64,000 nt of DNA from NCBI RefSeq assembly GCF_001649575.2, contig NC_051453.1, forward strand, positions 16,382,849 through 16,446,848. Direction: 5' to 3'. Below are positions 24,030-36,240 of this stretch, one piece after another. The stretch comes from Kryptolebias marmoratus. Lineage: Eukaryota; Chordata; Actinopteri; Cyprinodontiformes; Rivulidae. The notes beneath the pieces were generated by a model. The model was given only the letters and a program-made list of their open reading frames with translations, had not been told where the DNA came from and searched no databases. How positions within the stretch are numbered: the stretch's first letter is position 1; the number at the start of each line of letters is the position of its first letter. Position numbers and translations under genes: made by a program.

Positions 24030-25064
24030 GAGCTTTAGGCCTGATCCCCAGTCAGTTTCACTCCAATCAACACCTGCACTCATGTGACCAGAGTGGCCCA
24101 TCAGTGAGTCAGACAAACAAGGACCCTAATGAGCCTCTATTGTTAGGAGAGTGAGAAAAATTTGCAAGCAATCCAGCTTACATCACATCTCAGCTTTAAA
24201 AGCTCAACTCCACACTCTCTATTTCTGAACTGAGAAAGCTCCTTGGATGAGAAGCGAAATGTCTTCAACTGTTCTAACCAGAAATATACCTGGAAAGTTT
24301 GGAACAAACTGAACTGAATTTATAAAACATTTACCCCTTTTATATCGACAGTTAAGAAGACTTTTATAACCTTCATCAGGTTTTCAGTCTGACTGCTTCC
24401 CAAACATAGAAAAATGTAGAAACTTTTCTTTTTCTTCTTTATTGTGAACATAATAAAAAACAAGGCCACAAATCTTAGACTGATTCAGGTCAGATGAGGA
24501 CAGCAACCTGATCATTTAGTCATGGTGTGTATGAGGTTTATGTTGGCAGGTCAAACAGAGAAGTAAAGACGTGAAGTAGATTGTTCTGCAAGCTGATCAT
24601 GTTTTTTAAAACATTTTTTCTTACACTGCAAAAAAAAATAAAATCTAGCTGTAAGAAACTGACAGCAGGTTTATTAGTTAATCTTTAATCCATCTTTGTG
24701 TAAAGGTTTAACTACCACACCATCTTTCATGGCACAAATACATTTTAATTAAGAATTGCTCCAATTCAACATGGTTTATATAGCTTCGAGTTGGATAAAA
24801 GTGCATTTAAAAGCTATGATTAAGACTGGTTTACCTAATATGTGCGTCCACATGTATGCACAGACTGAGGGGCGTGTGCAGCCGCTGTCACTCAGTCACT
24901 GATCAGCTCTCCCAACACATTAATCAGGACACAAACTGAACTTTAGTCAAAGTAAAAATGCTCACATTTGGGTAAACATTGCTCAATTTCATTGCTACCC
25001 CCTCTTTTTTGTGTGTGCCTAGAATAGAGGCTAAAAAAATCAAACCCAAAAATCAAACCCTGTC

Positions 25065-25133
25065 TATAAAAATGCCGTGTTCAGGCGTTGCTTGGTCAAC
25101 TTGACAGAGAATCGGCTCATCGAGATCGTCAAG
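25065..25133 (+). promoter_or_regulatory. TATA box and putative non-coding exon 1 of FMO A
   Basis: TATAAAAA at 25065-25072 is followed by about 60 bases ending in AAG|GTAAGG (donor at 25134). The first coding exon of FMO A has a clean acceptor just 7 bases before its ATG (26720/26721), so an upstream non-coding exon is required, as known for FMO genes. The choice of this exon is an inference. Confidence 0.5.
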
Positions 25134-25243
25134 GTAAGGAGGAACTTTGTTATGATGGAGGTCTACGGTGTGTGCAGATTTGAAGCTGCTCACTCTGTGC
25201 TGGCTTTTTAAATGCAAACCACAGAATGACTGCACACAAGATT

Positions 25244-25320
25244 TCAATCAATCAATCAATCAATCAATACCTTTATTGTCATTGTAACAAGTACAACAAA
25301 ATTGCATGTTCCCTGAGCAA
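25244..25320 (-). repeat. (TCAA)n plus retroelement tail
   Basis: Six or so TCAA units followed by 'tacctttattgtcattgtaa'. On the minus strand this reads AATAAAGGTA plus a TTGA tandem tail, a typical end of a fish non-LTR element. It lies in the presumed first intron of FMO A. Confidence 0.5.
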
Positions 25321-26727
25321 GATAAAAATGTAGATTTAAAACCTATCACTGTTTTTTTTTTGCAAAGGCACATAGTTTGTGACTTTTCATAATGATTGGA
25401 TCAAAATAAAATGTAAATTATCCTAATATGATAATATCACTGTGCTGCAGCAGGTCATTATTCAAAGTTTTACTGCTGTAAGATCACCTTCGCTCCTCTT
25501 TGTACTTCTAAGAACTGAGATCATTTTATGACACAACATGAGATTAAGAGCTCATAGGTTTGAATCTAGTTTAAACAATGGCTGATCTATTAATTGCTTT
25601 AGATTGAGTGCAGTCACTCGGAACGTGCCCAACAGAAGTAATTCAATCACGAAATGAAGACTGTCGAGTCAGATGGTGCAAAGGTGAACGTCAGGTTAAA
25701 AGTCTGGGACTGTGTGGGGTTTACATTTTGGGTCGTTTTTTTCATTTATCCTAAAACTCTCACCTACTTCTTCCAAGGTGCCTGGAGAGGTGAAAGGTTT
25801 CAAGGAGGTAAACGAAAGCTACACATCTATTGAACAGAGCTATGAACTAAGAGAATGCAAATAATCACCAAAACATAAAAGCAATATCAATAATAATGTT
25901 GGTATACCAACGAGTTATATTAAAAAAAAAAACACAAACAGCAATACGTGCATTCTCAAATGCCTTACTAAACAGGACTATATTCAATTCTAAAAGTTTT
26001 GGAAAGTGTTCATACTCTCTACAGAGAATATTATTGGTCCATATTCTCTGAGCTTGACTAAGATGGACTACAGATGGACTGAAAGGACTGGAGGTCAGTT
26101 CTACCCATCACTTTCATGGCCATGTTTTTCAGGTTTTGGGTTCCTTCTGATGATTTTGCAGTTTCTCCTGTGTACCTTCTTCCATAAGACTTCTTGTTAT
26201 CTAGCATTGTTTCCTCTGTGATCCTTGGTTTCAGCTCATTGCTCAAATGTTCCTCATTTGCTCATCAGCCCAGCTACAGTCAGTCAGTACTCACCCTTCC
26301 CATAATAAATACTCCTCGATTTCTTTACCCAGTTAGGAGAGTCTATTGTTTTGTCTTCTGCGTACTTGTGGCCCAGCTCACAGTTGATCTTTGTTCTCTG
26401 CCTTTCTGTAAGTCCCGCCTTGTTATGTTTGCTTACTTTTTGCTGCCTTTTCAGCTTTGTGCCTAATAAAGTTTAACTTCACATGTGGTCACTTGTCCTG
26501 GTCTGCACTTTGGGGCCTGTTAAAACATACCAAACATGACTGTTAACTAGCAGAGCTAGCTTAATTTTTAGCTGTGCAGTCAAGTTTCCATATCATGCTG
26601 ACACCTGTTACCTGAATAAACTTTCTAAGACGCCCTGGAACAACTGCACATTCAAACTTTCATGCTTCAACTTAGTTAAACTGCTCATTTGAACTGAGCT
26701 TTTCTTTTATCCTCTTACAGCTCCATC

Positions 26728-29550
26728 ATGGTGCAGAGAGTAGCAGTGATCGGGGCGGGCCCCTCAGGTCTGACCAGCGTTAAGGCTTGTCTGGATGAGG
26801 GGATGGAGCCGACCTGCTTTGAAAGCAGTGATGACATGGGAGGACTGTGGAAGTTCAAGGCAAGTTGCGTCTTGTGATTAATATATATATATCATACTTT
26901 TCATGTGAAACTAAATAAGACGTCATCAATCTTGTCACGATCACTGAAATATTTTAATTTAAAAAAAAAACATTTCTCTGCAGGAAGTGTCAGAGCCCAA
27001 CAGGGCCAGCATCTACCGCTCCCTTACCATCAATATCTCCAAAGAGATGATGTGCTACAGCGACTTCCCCATCCCAGCTGATTACCCCAACTACATGCGC
27101 CACTCTAAAATCCTGAAATACTTCAGGATGTATGCAGATCACTTTAGACTTCTCCAGCACATTCGCTTCCAGGTAAAAATGGAAATGAGACTTTCTTTTC
27201 TGCAGTTTAACAAATGTTTGACAGCTAAAGTCTTAAACATATCTTCTCTTCAGACCTCAGTGAAGAGAGTCACCCAGAGACCAGACTTTTCTCGCACCGG
27301 TCAGTGGGAGGTGGTCACAGAGAACAAAGATGGACTCGAGGAGAGGCATGTCTTCGATGCAGTTATCTGCTGCTCCGGTCACTACACCTATCCCAATCTG
27401 CCACTCAAAGACTTCCCAGGTAAATTTGTGTTTTGCAATGTTCTTGGACATATTGTTCGTTCAAATTGCATTAGTTTAATGTTCAGACACACAGAGGTAT
27501 TTAAGGATTCTCTTTTGCAGGAATTGAGACGTTTGAAGGAAAATACATGCACAGTTGGGACTACAAGGGACCCGAGGACATGTACGGGAAGAGGGTGGTG
27601 GTCATCGGCATTGGCAACTCAGGAGGGGACATCGCTGTGGAGGGCAGCAGAGTTGCAGAGCAGGTGTTTGTTGCTAATGTTGTCTTTGGAGACCCTTTGT
27701 CCCTCAGCCATTCGAAGGAATGTTGCCTCATGTACTTGTCGCCCTGCAGGTGTATATGAGCACTCGTCGTGGTGCCTGGGTCATCCGTCAGGTTTCTGAT
27801 AATGGTCTGCCAGTGGACATGAAGTACAACACACGCTTTGTCCACATCCTGTTCCAGCTGCTGCCCATCAATGTCCTTAACTGGATCGGTGAGAACAAAC
27901 TCAATGCCATGTATGACCACACCATGTACGCCCTCAAACCCAAACACAGGTGGGTTCTGTCAGGACAACGTAGAGCTGCTTCCTTTTAAAGAATCGTTAA
28001 GATATTTATCTAATATCTCTGGGTTTTGTCTGGTATTTTAACAGACTCTTCAGTCAGATTCCAGTGATTAATGATGACCTGCCACTGAAGATCCTGTCAG
28101 GATCAGTCATCATCAAACCGAACGTGAAGGAAATCCGGGGCTCCACTGTGGAGTTTGAAGATGGCACCACTGTGGAGAAGGTCAGAATAGACTTTCAATA
28201 CATCTGCAAGAGTCTTCTTGCATTTCTGGCACAATATTTTCATAAGTTCCTATGTTCTGGACTACCACTGGGCGGCAGTGGCTCAGGAGGTTTGGTTTCG
28301 CCCTGCTGGTTCGAGCCCCAGCTCCGTCAGTCTCAGCCGTTGTGTCCTTGGGCAAGACACTTCACCTGCCCTGCCTACTGGTGGTGGCGCCGGTGTGATG
28401 GCAGCCTCACATCTGTCAGTCTGCCGCAGGGCAGCTGTGGCTACAATGTTGCTTACCACCATCAGTGTGTGAATGGATGTAGTGTGAAGCGCTTTGGGGA
28501 CTTGGACTAGATAAAGCGCTATACAAGTGCAAGCCATTTACCATTCTTTTTTTACAGGTGGATATGATTGTGTTTGCCACTGGGTACAACTATGGGTTCC
28601 CCTACTTACCAAATGATGTTCTGTACAAGTCTGGACACCGTGTGGGTCTGTACAAACATGTTTTCCCTCCAAATTTGGAACATCCCACTTTGGCAGTTGT
28701 GGGTTTCATTCATGCCCTCGGAGCCATCATGACTCAAGCAGAAATGCAAGCCCGCTTGGTAGCACGTGTCTTCAAAGGTGAGGCTCAGAGGCCGGCTTGT
28801 CTCCTGTTTCGTTTAGTTTAGATAAGATCAGCATAGATTGGTCCAATTATTTCTGCATGTCACTTTCTTTTTTCTTTTCTTCTTAAAAGGACACAAGAAG
28901 CTGCCCTCAAACCAGTCCATGATCAAGGCTGTGGAAAAAGACACTAAAGACATTGAGAAAAGGTAAATATTCCTTTCCATAAGCAATGAAGTAACATGTA
29001 CTTCACTGAATAGTCATGCACTAATTGTTTGAATATTTCCACAGCTACATCGTATCAAAGCTGACCCCCCTGCAGGTGGACTATGTTTCATATATGGACG
29101 ATCTAGCTGGAGAGATTGGAGTTCGGCCCAGTCTCCTCTGGCTCTTCTTCACAGATTACCCTCTGTTTAAGAGAGTTTTCTGGGGGCCTGTCACTGCTTA
29201 CCAGTACCGCTTAATGGGACCAGGGAAATGGGAGGGGGCCCGAAGGGCGATCTTAACCCAGTTTGACCGCATGAACCAGCCCCTAAAAACCAGAAAGGTC
29301 TGAACGAACAGTTTCCTAAATGTCCTCTTGCAAGACGTTTTAGTCTTATATCTAATATTATCCTAATATTTGTTTTTTTTTTCTGATCCATATCCTCCAG
29401 CTGCCTGAGCAAGAGTCCTCCATTGTAGCCCGCCTTTTCAAGCTGAGCCTGGCCGCTGTGGCTGGAGGAGGTGCTGTTTACTACTTTCACACACATAACC
29501 CATATGCCATACCCAACCTGCTGTCCAAAATTCATCCACAAACAGCCTAA
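26728..29550 (+). CDS. Flavin-containing monooxygenase, copy A
   Basis: Ten coding exons: 26728-26859, 26984-27172, 27254-27419, 27521-27663, 27750-27949, 28045-28180, 28558-28777, 28890-28962, 29045-29297, 29401-29550; 1,662 nt, 553 aa. FAD motif [10 protein letters not shown] at residues 5-14, the FMO signature [16 protein letters not shown] motif [10 protein letters not shown], and FATGY late in the protein are all intact. The C-terminal segment [18 protein letters not shown] is a likely ER membrane anchor. Known role: NADPH- and O2-dependent oxygenation of soft nucleophiles (amines, sulfides) at the ER. First coding intron uses a GC donor (AAG|GCAAGT). The intron 28181-28557 is mostly a SINE. 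Nearest relative is copy B; which vertebrate FMO number it corresponds to cannot be decided by eye. Confidence 0.95.
28265..28548 (+). mobile_element. tRNA-derived SINE with L2-like tail in FMO A
   Basis: 'gggcggcagtggctcagg' and 'ctggttcgagccccagctcc' form a tRNA-like head (B-box GGTTCGAGCCCC). The body has 'ttgggcaagacacttcacc', and the tail 'gcgctttggg ... agcgctatacaagtgcaa' resembles L2-type LINE ends. It fills about 285 of the 377 intron bases; copy B has an 82-bp intron at the same place, so the SINE arrived after the A/B split. Confidence 0.75.
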
Positions 29551-30086
29551 ACGAACCGCATCAGTCCCCTGATGAGAAAAGAACTCTGAAACACCCAAAC
29601 CAAACACCACGCCATCTGGTATATTTAAAAAATAGATTGTGTAGGTCACAGATTTTTCTTTTTCCAATTTTCCTCATTTTATTAGACTTCAAACATCACT
29701 GCCCATCCTCAGTTTTATACATAAAACGGGTTATGTCCCTATTTTTAAAAACCCTTGTTTCTTGTCCACACAGATTCACCACAAACTGAGTTTTTAAACA
29801 TTTACACTTTTGACAGCTTTTGTGAATGTATGTTTTTGTTTTTTATTACCGAAAAGTGAAAAAAAAGTGAAAATTTCTGTTTTTAAAAAGTTTCCAGAGA
29901 GGTGTGGACAGGGCCTTAAACAAAAACTGAAAACTCAGGTTAAACATGTCAACCACAGGTCCCATAGTCTTTACGTTCACCTTTACGTGCACATTCTCCT
30001 TTTGCCTCATTATAATATCCTCTTTTTGTGTCTTACTGAAAATCAAACAACACTGACTCGGGTTAGATGGTGAGGAAAAATGCCAA

Positions 30087-30092
30087 AATAAA
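30087..30092 (+). promoter_or_regulatory. Possible poly(A) signal of FMO A
   Basis: AATAAA about 540 bases after the stop. Another AATAAA near 30951 is an alternative. Confidence 0.35.
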
Positions 30093-33000
30093 ATTTAGTA
30101 TGACAGAGAAGCTCAAGCTTAATGTAAATAAGTTTTACGTGAATGTATAAGAACACCTATTTAACCATTTTTACTGTTTGATATTTGTATTACATTTGCT
30201 TTTTGTATCACAAAATCAAGCTTTTTGTTTAAAAACACTATGAAAATGTTTTTTAGTAAATGAAGCACTACTTGCTGATTGGGTAATGTAAAAGCTATTT
30301 TTATTTTTATTTTATTTTTTATTTTTAGCTTAATATTAAAAAGAATGTTTAAGAGTAAAAAAAAAGAAGAAAAATCTATGCATGTTGGCCTTTTAATCCT
30401 AAGTAGTATTTTATTTTTGTACAAGTGTCAACTGAGTATTTTGACAATGCCAAATACATGATGACTTTACCCTGTTACGGCGTTTAACGCTGAACTAAAC
30501 GCACACAGCCGTTTCAGGAGACATCACAACACGTCTGAGAGGCAAATCCATGCCAGAGAAAATCGTATTCGCCAAAGTCAAACTGTGCATTCATGTTCAG
30601 ATATTTCATCAGCTTTGTAAAAATAATCTTTTATGTATTTTTAGTTAACATTTTTCTGACACTAACCACTTAATGCAGTGTAAAAATGTTGCTGCGTGTC
30701 AACAGAAAATAAGTCACCACTGCACTGTAAATCAAAAAATAGACATTAATAGTCTTACACAACGTACACTTACTTGTTTTATAATGCCTTACCTGTACTA
30801 TAAACTGACTGTTTTATGTAAAGTCATAGCACTGCATTGCATTAATTAAAACAAACACTAATCAACATCTATAGACATTAGCTATTCTCAGATTTGTGTT
30901 GGACCTCTTGTTGTTGGTATAATCAGACATTTTAGTAGATGTTAACAAGCAATAAATACCTCATATAAAACGTGTGTAACGTGTTTTATTATTGCTCAAG
31001 TGATGATCGCTTGATACAGGAATATGCTCCTATTCACATGCAAACCGAATCTGCTGGAACAGTGACACAACAAACCAAATGAGCGTATTGTTTAAATGGG
31101 GAGAAAAAACAGAAATGTTTGGGTTTTAGTGAGCTTTCTAGTGGCGGCATGTTGTCACACTCCATGTCAGATCCTGCAGAAGTCCCAGTTCAGCTGAGGC
31201 TGACACGAGCTGTAAAAGTCAGTGTTGCTTTAAGATTGCGTGCCTCCTCTCCGACCTGACGAAATCACTTATTGATCACTTGGGCGACCTGAAAATTTTC
31301 CATGCGCTTCTCCTTGCTGAGACGTTTGCGCGCCGAGTGAGTGTAACAGAGTGAAGCGGTGAAGCTTGCAGAGCAAGAACTTTAATTCTTTTACTTTTAA
31401 CGCGTTTAAGTGACAAAATAAGTCGCAAGTTTGCACACAAACCTTTGTTGTTTTTTTTACAAGTTTTAAAAGCTAAATGACGCTTAAATTAAAATGTTCT
31501 GTATGCTTGTCATTTAATAGTATACAAAATGTGTTAACATTTCATAAACGTTTATAACAAGAACAATCTTAGTAAGCACACTATGTCGTGCAGTTAGCCT
31601 GCAAACATCAGCTTGGTTTTTTTCCTGACAAAGTCAGAAGTGGAAATTTCCATCAGGCCGGGCAAAGTTTGACCTGCTCGGTCCACGTTACCTTCCCGAC
31701 CTTGATGTCTTTTTTTTTTTTTTTTTTCCCCAACATTATATAACTGCTTCCTCACACGCTGTTTAGATTATAGGAACCTCTAGCATCCTCAGATCTATCT
31801 TTCTTACTCCCACAGATTTATCTAAATCTAAAATCTGATTTTTACACGGAGGGGTCCTGTTAAAGCAGGCGGAGCTGGGTCTTTTCTTCATGATCTGCAG
31901 ACTCAGGAGATCAGGATGTAACGTTTGGACCCCTGGAGAAGCTAGAGCAGGTGGTTTGGAGGACAACGGGACAAGGGCAAAACATAGTGAAGCAATCCCC
32001 TCTCTGACCTTGAGAAACTTTAGGAAATCAAAACTAAAGGTTAAAAAAAAACCACGTATGAGTCTTTGCTCCATTTTAAACAAGATTATTTTGATTTTAA
32101 CTTCTAGGAATCCTTGTAAATGCAGCATTCAAGCTGCTTAAAGTTATTAATATGTTCCACCACTGGAGACGGATTTGGAAAAAACTACAAGCAACAAACA
32201 ACATACGGACAAATGAAATGCTAATTTAGGAAAAATATCAGTTTCAGATGCTACATAAGCTCCCAAAGTCACTTCAGTCGCTTTGATTTTTTAATCATCC
32301 ACAAAAGTAAACCAGTCCGGTGTCACTTAGGTCATCCTTGTGCAGGGATCGACTCCACAAGACTCCTAAAGGTGTCCTGAGTTTGCACGAGACGTTATCA
32401 ACAGATTCCTGTAAGCTGTGAGGTGTGGACTCCACAGAACAGACTTGTTTGCCTCGGCACATAAAAGAGATGCTTAATCACACTGAGGTCTGAAGAGTTG
32501 GCCTCTGGAGCTCTTTGTCGCGTTGCTCCAACCGTTGGGAAGCATTTACCGAGGAGGGCCGCGGCGGTCAGGAAGTACTGATAAGCTTCACGTGAAAGCG
32601 GCTGCAGCAGTGTACGTGCGTAACATCCACCGGAGTTTATTGAAAATCAAAGCTCGGCTTTCTGAAAACGCAGAAAAAGAGCACAAGTACAGGAGTTATG
32701 CGTGTAAGTCTAATAAAGACATGGTAACATAGTTCATGAGATTAGAAGGAAGTGACCGAAGTCCCAGTTCGGTCCTCAGAGCTGTCCTGCATGAGCACAC
32801 AGACTGAGACTGCAATCAAAGACAAACTCTGAGCAAACACAGCCAGGTGAAAAGGTGACACTCATAAGTTAGATGAGTTCGTACACATTAACCAGTTTAT
32901 TGATTATATTTACTGTAGGCAACTGCAATAAAGTCCACACAAAACTGATCCTGTGTTTGGAAGCAAAGCAGCGTTTAAATCAAGCCCATCAACTTTTAAT

Positions 33001-34083
33001 CAACGTGATTAAAGCTCCTTTAATTTTGACAAGAACTGCACAGGACACATCCTCATAATTCACAGATTCTGTCTGATTGATATAACTTGCTTTACATCCT
33101 GCTTTAGCCATTATTCACCTCATGTAATGTACAATCAGCTTGGGATGCTACATGCCTTTTCACACCATCTGCATCCAATTCACTTGTAAATGAAAGGCTC
33201 AGAGTATGTGTTGTGATCGGTTCTCAGCTACTACCACAACAAAATTAAGCTCAATGTGTGTAAAGTTGGCTGAGTTATAGCTACTTTTGTGCTTTCAAAA
33301 GTTGACTAGCTGTGGCGGCCATCTTTTGTTGAACTGAATCCAAAAGTTATTGAAGAGCAGGGGTACATCCAATGAGTATTTTCTGAAAGTTTCATTAAAA
33401 TTCACCCAGTGGTTAATGAGATATTTAGCTAACAGATTGGCCGAGGTGACTGTAATAGGTAATAGGTAACGTTTTTAAAACAGATCTTGCGCGATCAGGC
33501 AGTGCTTGGAGCATGTGTTGGGGACTAGTCTCAGCTACTACCATACCAAATTTTAGCTCAGTATCTGTACATTTGGCTGAGTTGCAGCCATTTTTGTGTT
33601 CGCTGAGTTCGATTAGCTGTGACGGCCATCTTGAACTGGACTGACTCCAGAAGTTAATCCCCTGTAGATCTGCATCCAGTGATTACTTTCGGGGAGTTTC
33701 GTTAAAATCCGTCCTCTGGTTCAGGAGATATTTCTGTGAAAGACAAACGAACCCGCACACGGGCGCGCATGTAGGTCAGGGAGCGCACGCGCAAACATCT
33801 GATGGCGACAGCGGAGGAGTTAGCGGAGGTTTACTGATTATTTGCGCTTTTATGGGGTCACTGGAGTTAAGCCTGCCTCCCGTGCACAACAAAGCCTTCA
33901 TCATTCACCTAAACTCCTACGGGTTAAACTGACCAGGTCTTCTTTAATTCAATCCAGCCACATTAATGTATGAATATGCATTAATTCTTCATTGGACAGA
34001 AAAGAAAACCCACCTATACCGTCTCGTGCACACGGTTTATGGTCTGAGGGGGAACAGAACTATGCCATGGGTCTCCGTCTCAG
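30093..34083. other. Spacer between FMO A and FMO B
   Basis: AT-rich, no exon recognised. Holds a T-run at 31709-31728 and two neighbouring copies of the 'gccatcttgaa' repeat (33200-33440 and 33500-33745). Confidence 0.6.
33200..33745 (+). repeat. Two tandem copies of the 'gccatcttgaa' interspersed repeat
   Basis: Unit 1 (33200-33440) and unit 2 (33500-33745) share, in order, 'tctcagctactacca', 'ttggctgagtt', 'agctgtg(g/a)cggccatctt', 'catccaatgagta/cagtgatta' and 'gagatattt'. The same arrangement occurs at 41680-41890 and in the inverted arms. Diverged between copies; class unknown. Confidence 0.75.
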
Positions 34084-34147
34084 TATAAAAGCTGTGCTCT
34101 GATGCCTCTCCTCCCTCTTTCCAGACTCAGAATAAGAAGCACACAAG
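34084..34147 (+). promoter_or_regulatory. TATA box and non-coding exon 1 of FMO B
   Basis: TATAAAA at 34084-34090, then a short exon ending ACACAAG|GTAAGAA (donor 34148). With a start near 34115 this gives a first exon of about 33 nt. The coding exon has an acceptor 7 bases before the ATG, as in copy A. No relation to the copy A promoter is seen, so regulation probably differs. Confidence 0.6.
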
Positions 34148-35394
34148 GTAAGAAAACCAGCTGCCTCTGCTTTGTGATCTGCTGCACAGATTATATTTCG
34201 TTAGCTAGTTAGTTTAGTTTATTTCTTTTTGTGCCATACACCATAAAAGGTGCCCAGCCCCCATGGGCTTATATTTATATTTATTTATATTTATTTTAGC
34301 TTTTATCATGACAGACACCAGTTTGGTGTTTGGGATTTAAACTGACATGAGACAATAAATAAAGCATCACTTTTTCAGTTTTTTACTCTGCACAAGATTT
34401 TAAGTTTGAGAATGGAAATTATTTTTTTTATTAGTATTTTTATGTGCTGGCTCAGAAATTCTAGCTAAATTATATGTCATTAATCCTAAAAGTGACATTA
34501 GACTGCTAGATTTAAGGATATTGATTCAGAAGAAGCAACTTTACTTCATTAAGCCTTTCTCAGTTTGCAGAAATATGCAGTGTTGCACATTATGTTCACT
34601 TTATTCGTTGTTTCACTTTGCTGTTGTGTTAAACTTTGTAAGAAAAGTCAAGTTTTATCTCTGGATGGAAAATAAAAAGTGAAAGATCATAATACTTGTG
34701 TGAAATCCAAAATAAACTTTGAATTCTGTTTCTAACCTCTTTATTAAACATTTATCAGGGACTGATGTCTTCATTCTTGCAGCGTGGATACCATGTTCTT
34801 GGATAAAAGAAAGAGAGAAAGTGAAATATGGCTTCCATTTAGGCTCCGCGCAGCCAGAAGAAATACAGCTGATTAAAAAAAAAGGAGAAAAAAAAAGTTT
34901 CAGCATACCGACTGGTTGCTTGGATTTCACACAGTAAATCACATCCAGGAGGGGTTCATTCAGTTCAAGTGATCTTACAGCAAATTCACCTTTGACCTTC
35001 ATGTAGTTTCTAGGAACTGTTTTATAACAGAGGCTGCAGTGGGTTTATCTGAGTCATTAAATGTGTTGTCGAGGTGTCGGGATACTGCAAAGGCACTGCA
35101 TTAAGAAGTCTACAGTAATTATGTATGACTACCCAGAGACACATGAAGTAATGCAGCAAGTGAAGGAAGACACAATTTTTCTTTGTCAGCTTCAACAAAA
35201 GTTTCCAGAACAAACTTTGTGCTAATTAAACATCTTATAATTTAAAAGGATTTTAAAAGTGGACTCAATCATAAGGACGAACTGTTAAACAAACCCAACT
35301 CCACAAACTGTTTCACCTCTTCTATTTGAAGATACTAGAGTTCATCAAATGGAGGCCTGCAGGCCATATCTGGCCCGTGAGCTCATTCCATTCA

Positions 35395-35880
35395 GCCTGA
35401 GAAGTACTAAAGAGATATTCCCGCCATTTTGATGTGGGCTTCTGTAGAGACATTAGGAACAATTAATGCCTTACCTGTTGTACGGTGGATTTTTGGAGGA
35501 CCTCAGTTGAGAGAAATCAAGCGTAGGACAGGATCGACTGGCTAACGGCTGGTCTTTTTGTAGCCATGACCAAAGTGAATTTCTGCTCTAATCTCAAAAA
35601 TTTCATCAAGTTTCATGCAAACGCCATTTCATAGACCTTGACACCACCATCAGTTTTGGAATACATTGTCATTTACATAATGTTCTGTGGGTTTTTGCAA
35701 TCATTAAGAGCAGCAATAGCAGGTAGCTGTAACACCTTCTGTGTGTCCTGGGGTCATTTTCAGCAATAATTTAATAATATTTCTGCCACAGTGACAGTTT
35801 GGTGCAAAACTGTTGGTGATGTGAAAGTTTAGAAAATAGCATTTTCATGAACTACTTTGAAGGAGTTGTTTTATGATGGC
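35395..35880 (+). mobile_element. MITE-like element, copy in FMO B intron 1
   Basis: Shares 'ttctgtagagacattaggaa', 'aattaatgccttacctgttg' and later 'catcagttttggaatac' with the best-preserved copy at 45240-45915. Degraded ends, no ORF. Confidence 0.6.
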
Positions 35881-36240
35881 CACAGTTCTCGTTCGGCTCG
35901 TTTAGAAACAGCTCTGTAAAATGGCCGCACAGACCAGTCCATCTCTATGCTGCCTCTGGCCGTTCAAATATCACAGATGGAGTTGGCCATGTCCTGCACA
36001 GACGTGAGCTTTCAAAAATGTAGCCAGCATCATGGAACCACAAGAACCCTGGGGCAGAACTCAGCTATGCTGATGTGGAGCGTAACACTTTAAATGTCCC
36101 TCGTATCATTTACAAAACATTACAGTGAGCTAACCTTAACTTAGCTGTTCAGCAAATGGTTTCACTGTTCTTTCTGAAGACAGAGAATGGTATATTTTGT
36201 TTCCACTTTCTTCTTTCTGTGGTCCTCTTACAGCTCCATC

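Larger units (their letters stand above)
23113..24300 (+). mobile_element. Penelope-like retroelement with GIY-YIG nuclease segment, gapped
   Basis: Inverted terminal segments flank it: 23187-23240 ('tatttcgcttctc', 'ggagcttttctcaattcag') and the reverse complement at about 24215-24272 ('ctgaactgagaaagctcc', 'gagaagcgaaatgtc'). Between them lies a 3'-terminal coding fragment and a 435-N gap (23595-24029). The fish repeat consensus with these ends belongs to Penelope-like elements. The reverse transcriptase part is absent here, so this is a 5'-truncated or gap-interrupted copy. Confidence 0.75.

Noticed and set aside
25244..25270. CRISPR-like short repeat array
   Set aside because: It is a simple TCAA tandem at a retroelement end, with no spacers. 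No CRISPR array is expected or seen in this vertebrate DNA.
28265..28548. Extra FMO coding exon or functional tRNA in FMO A
   Set aside because: The frame here is interrupted, and the segment is a tRNA-derived SINE with an L2-like tail; the flanking exons join perfectly without it.
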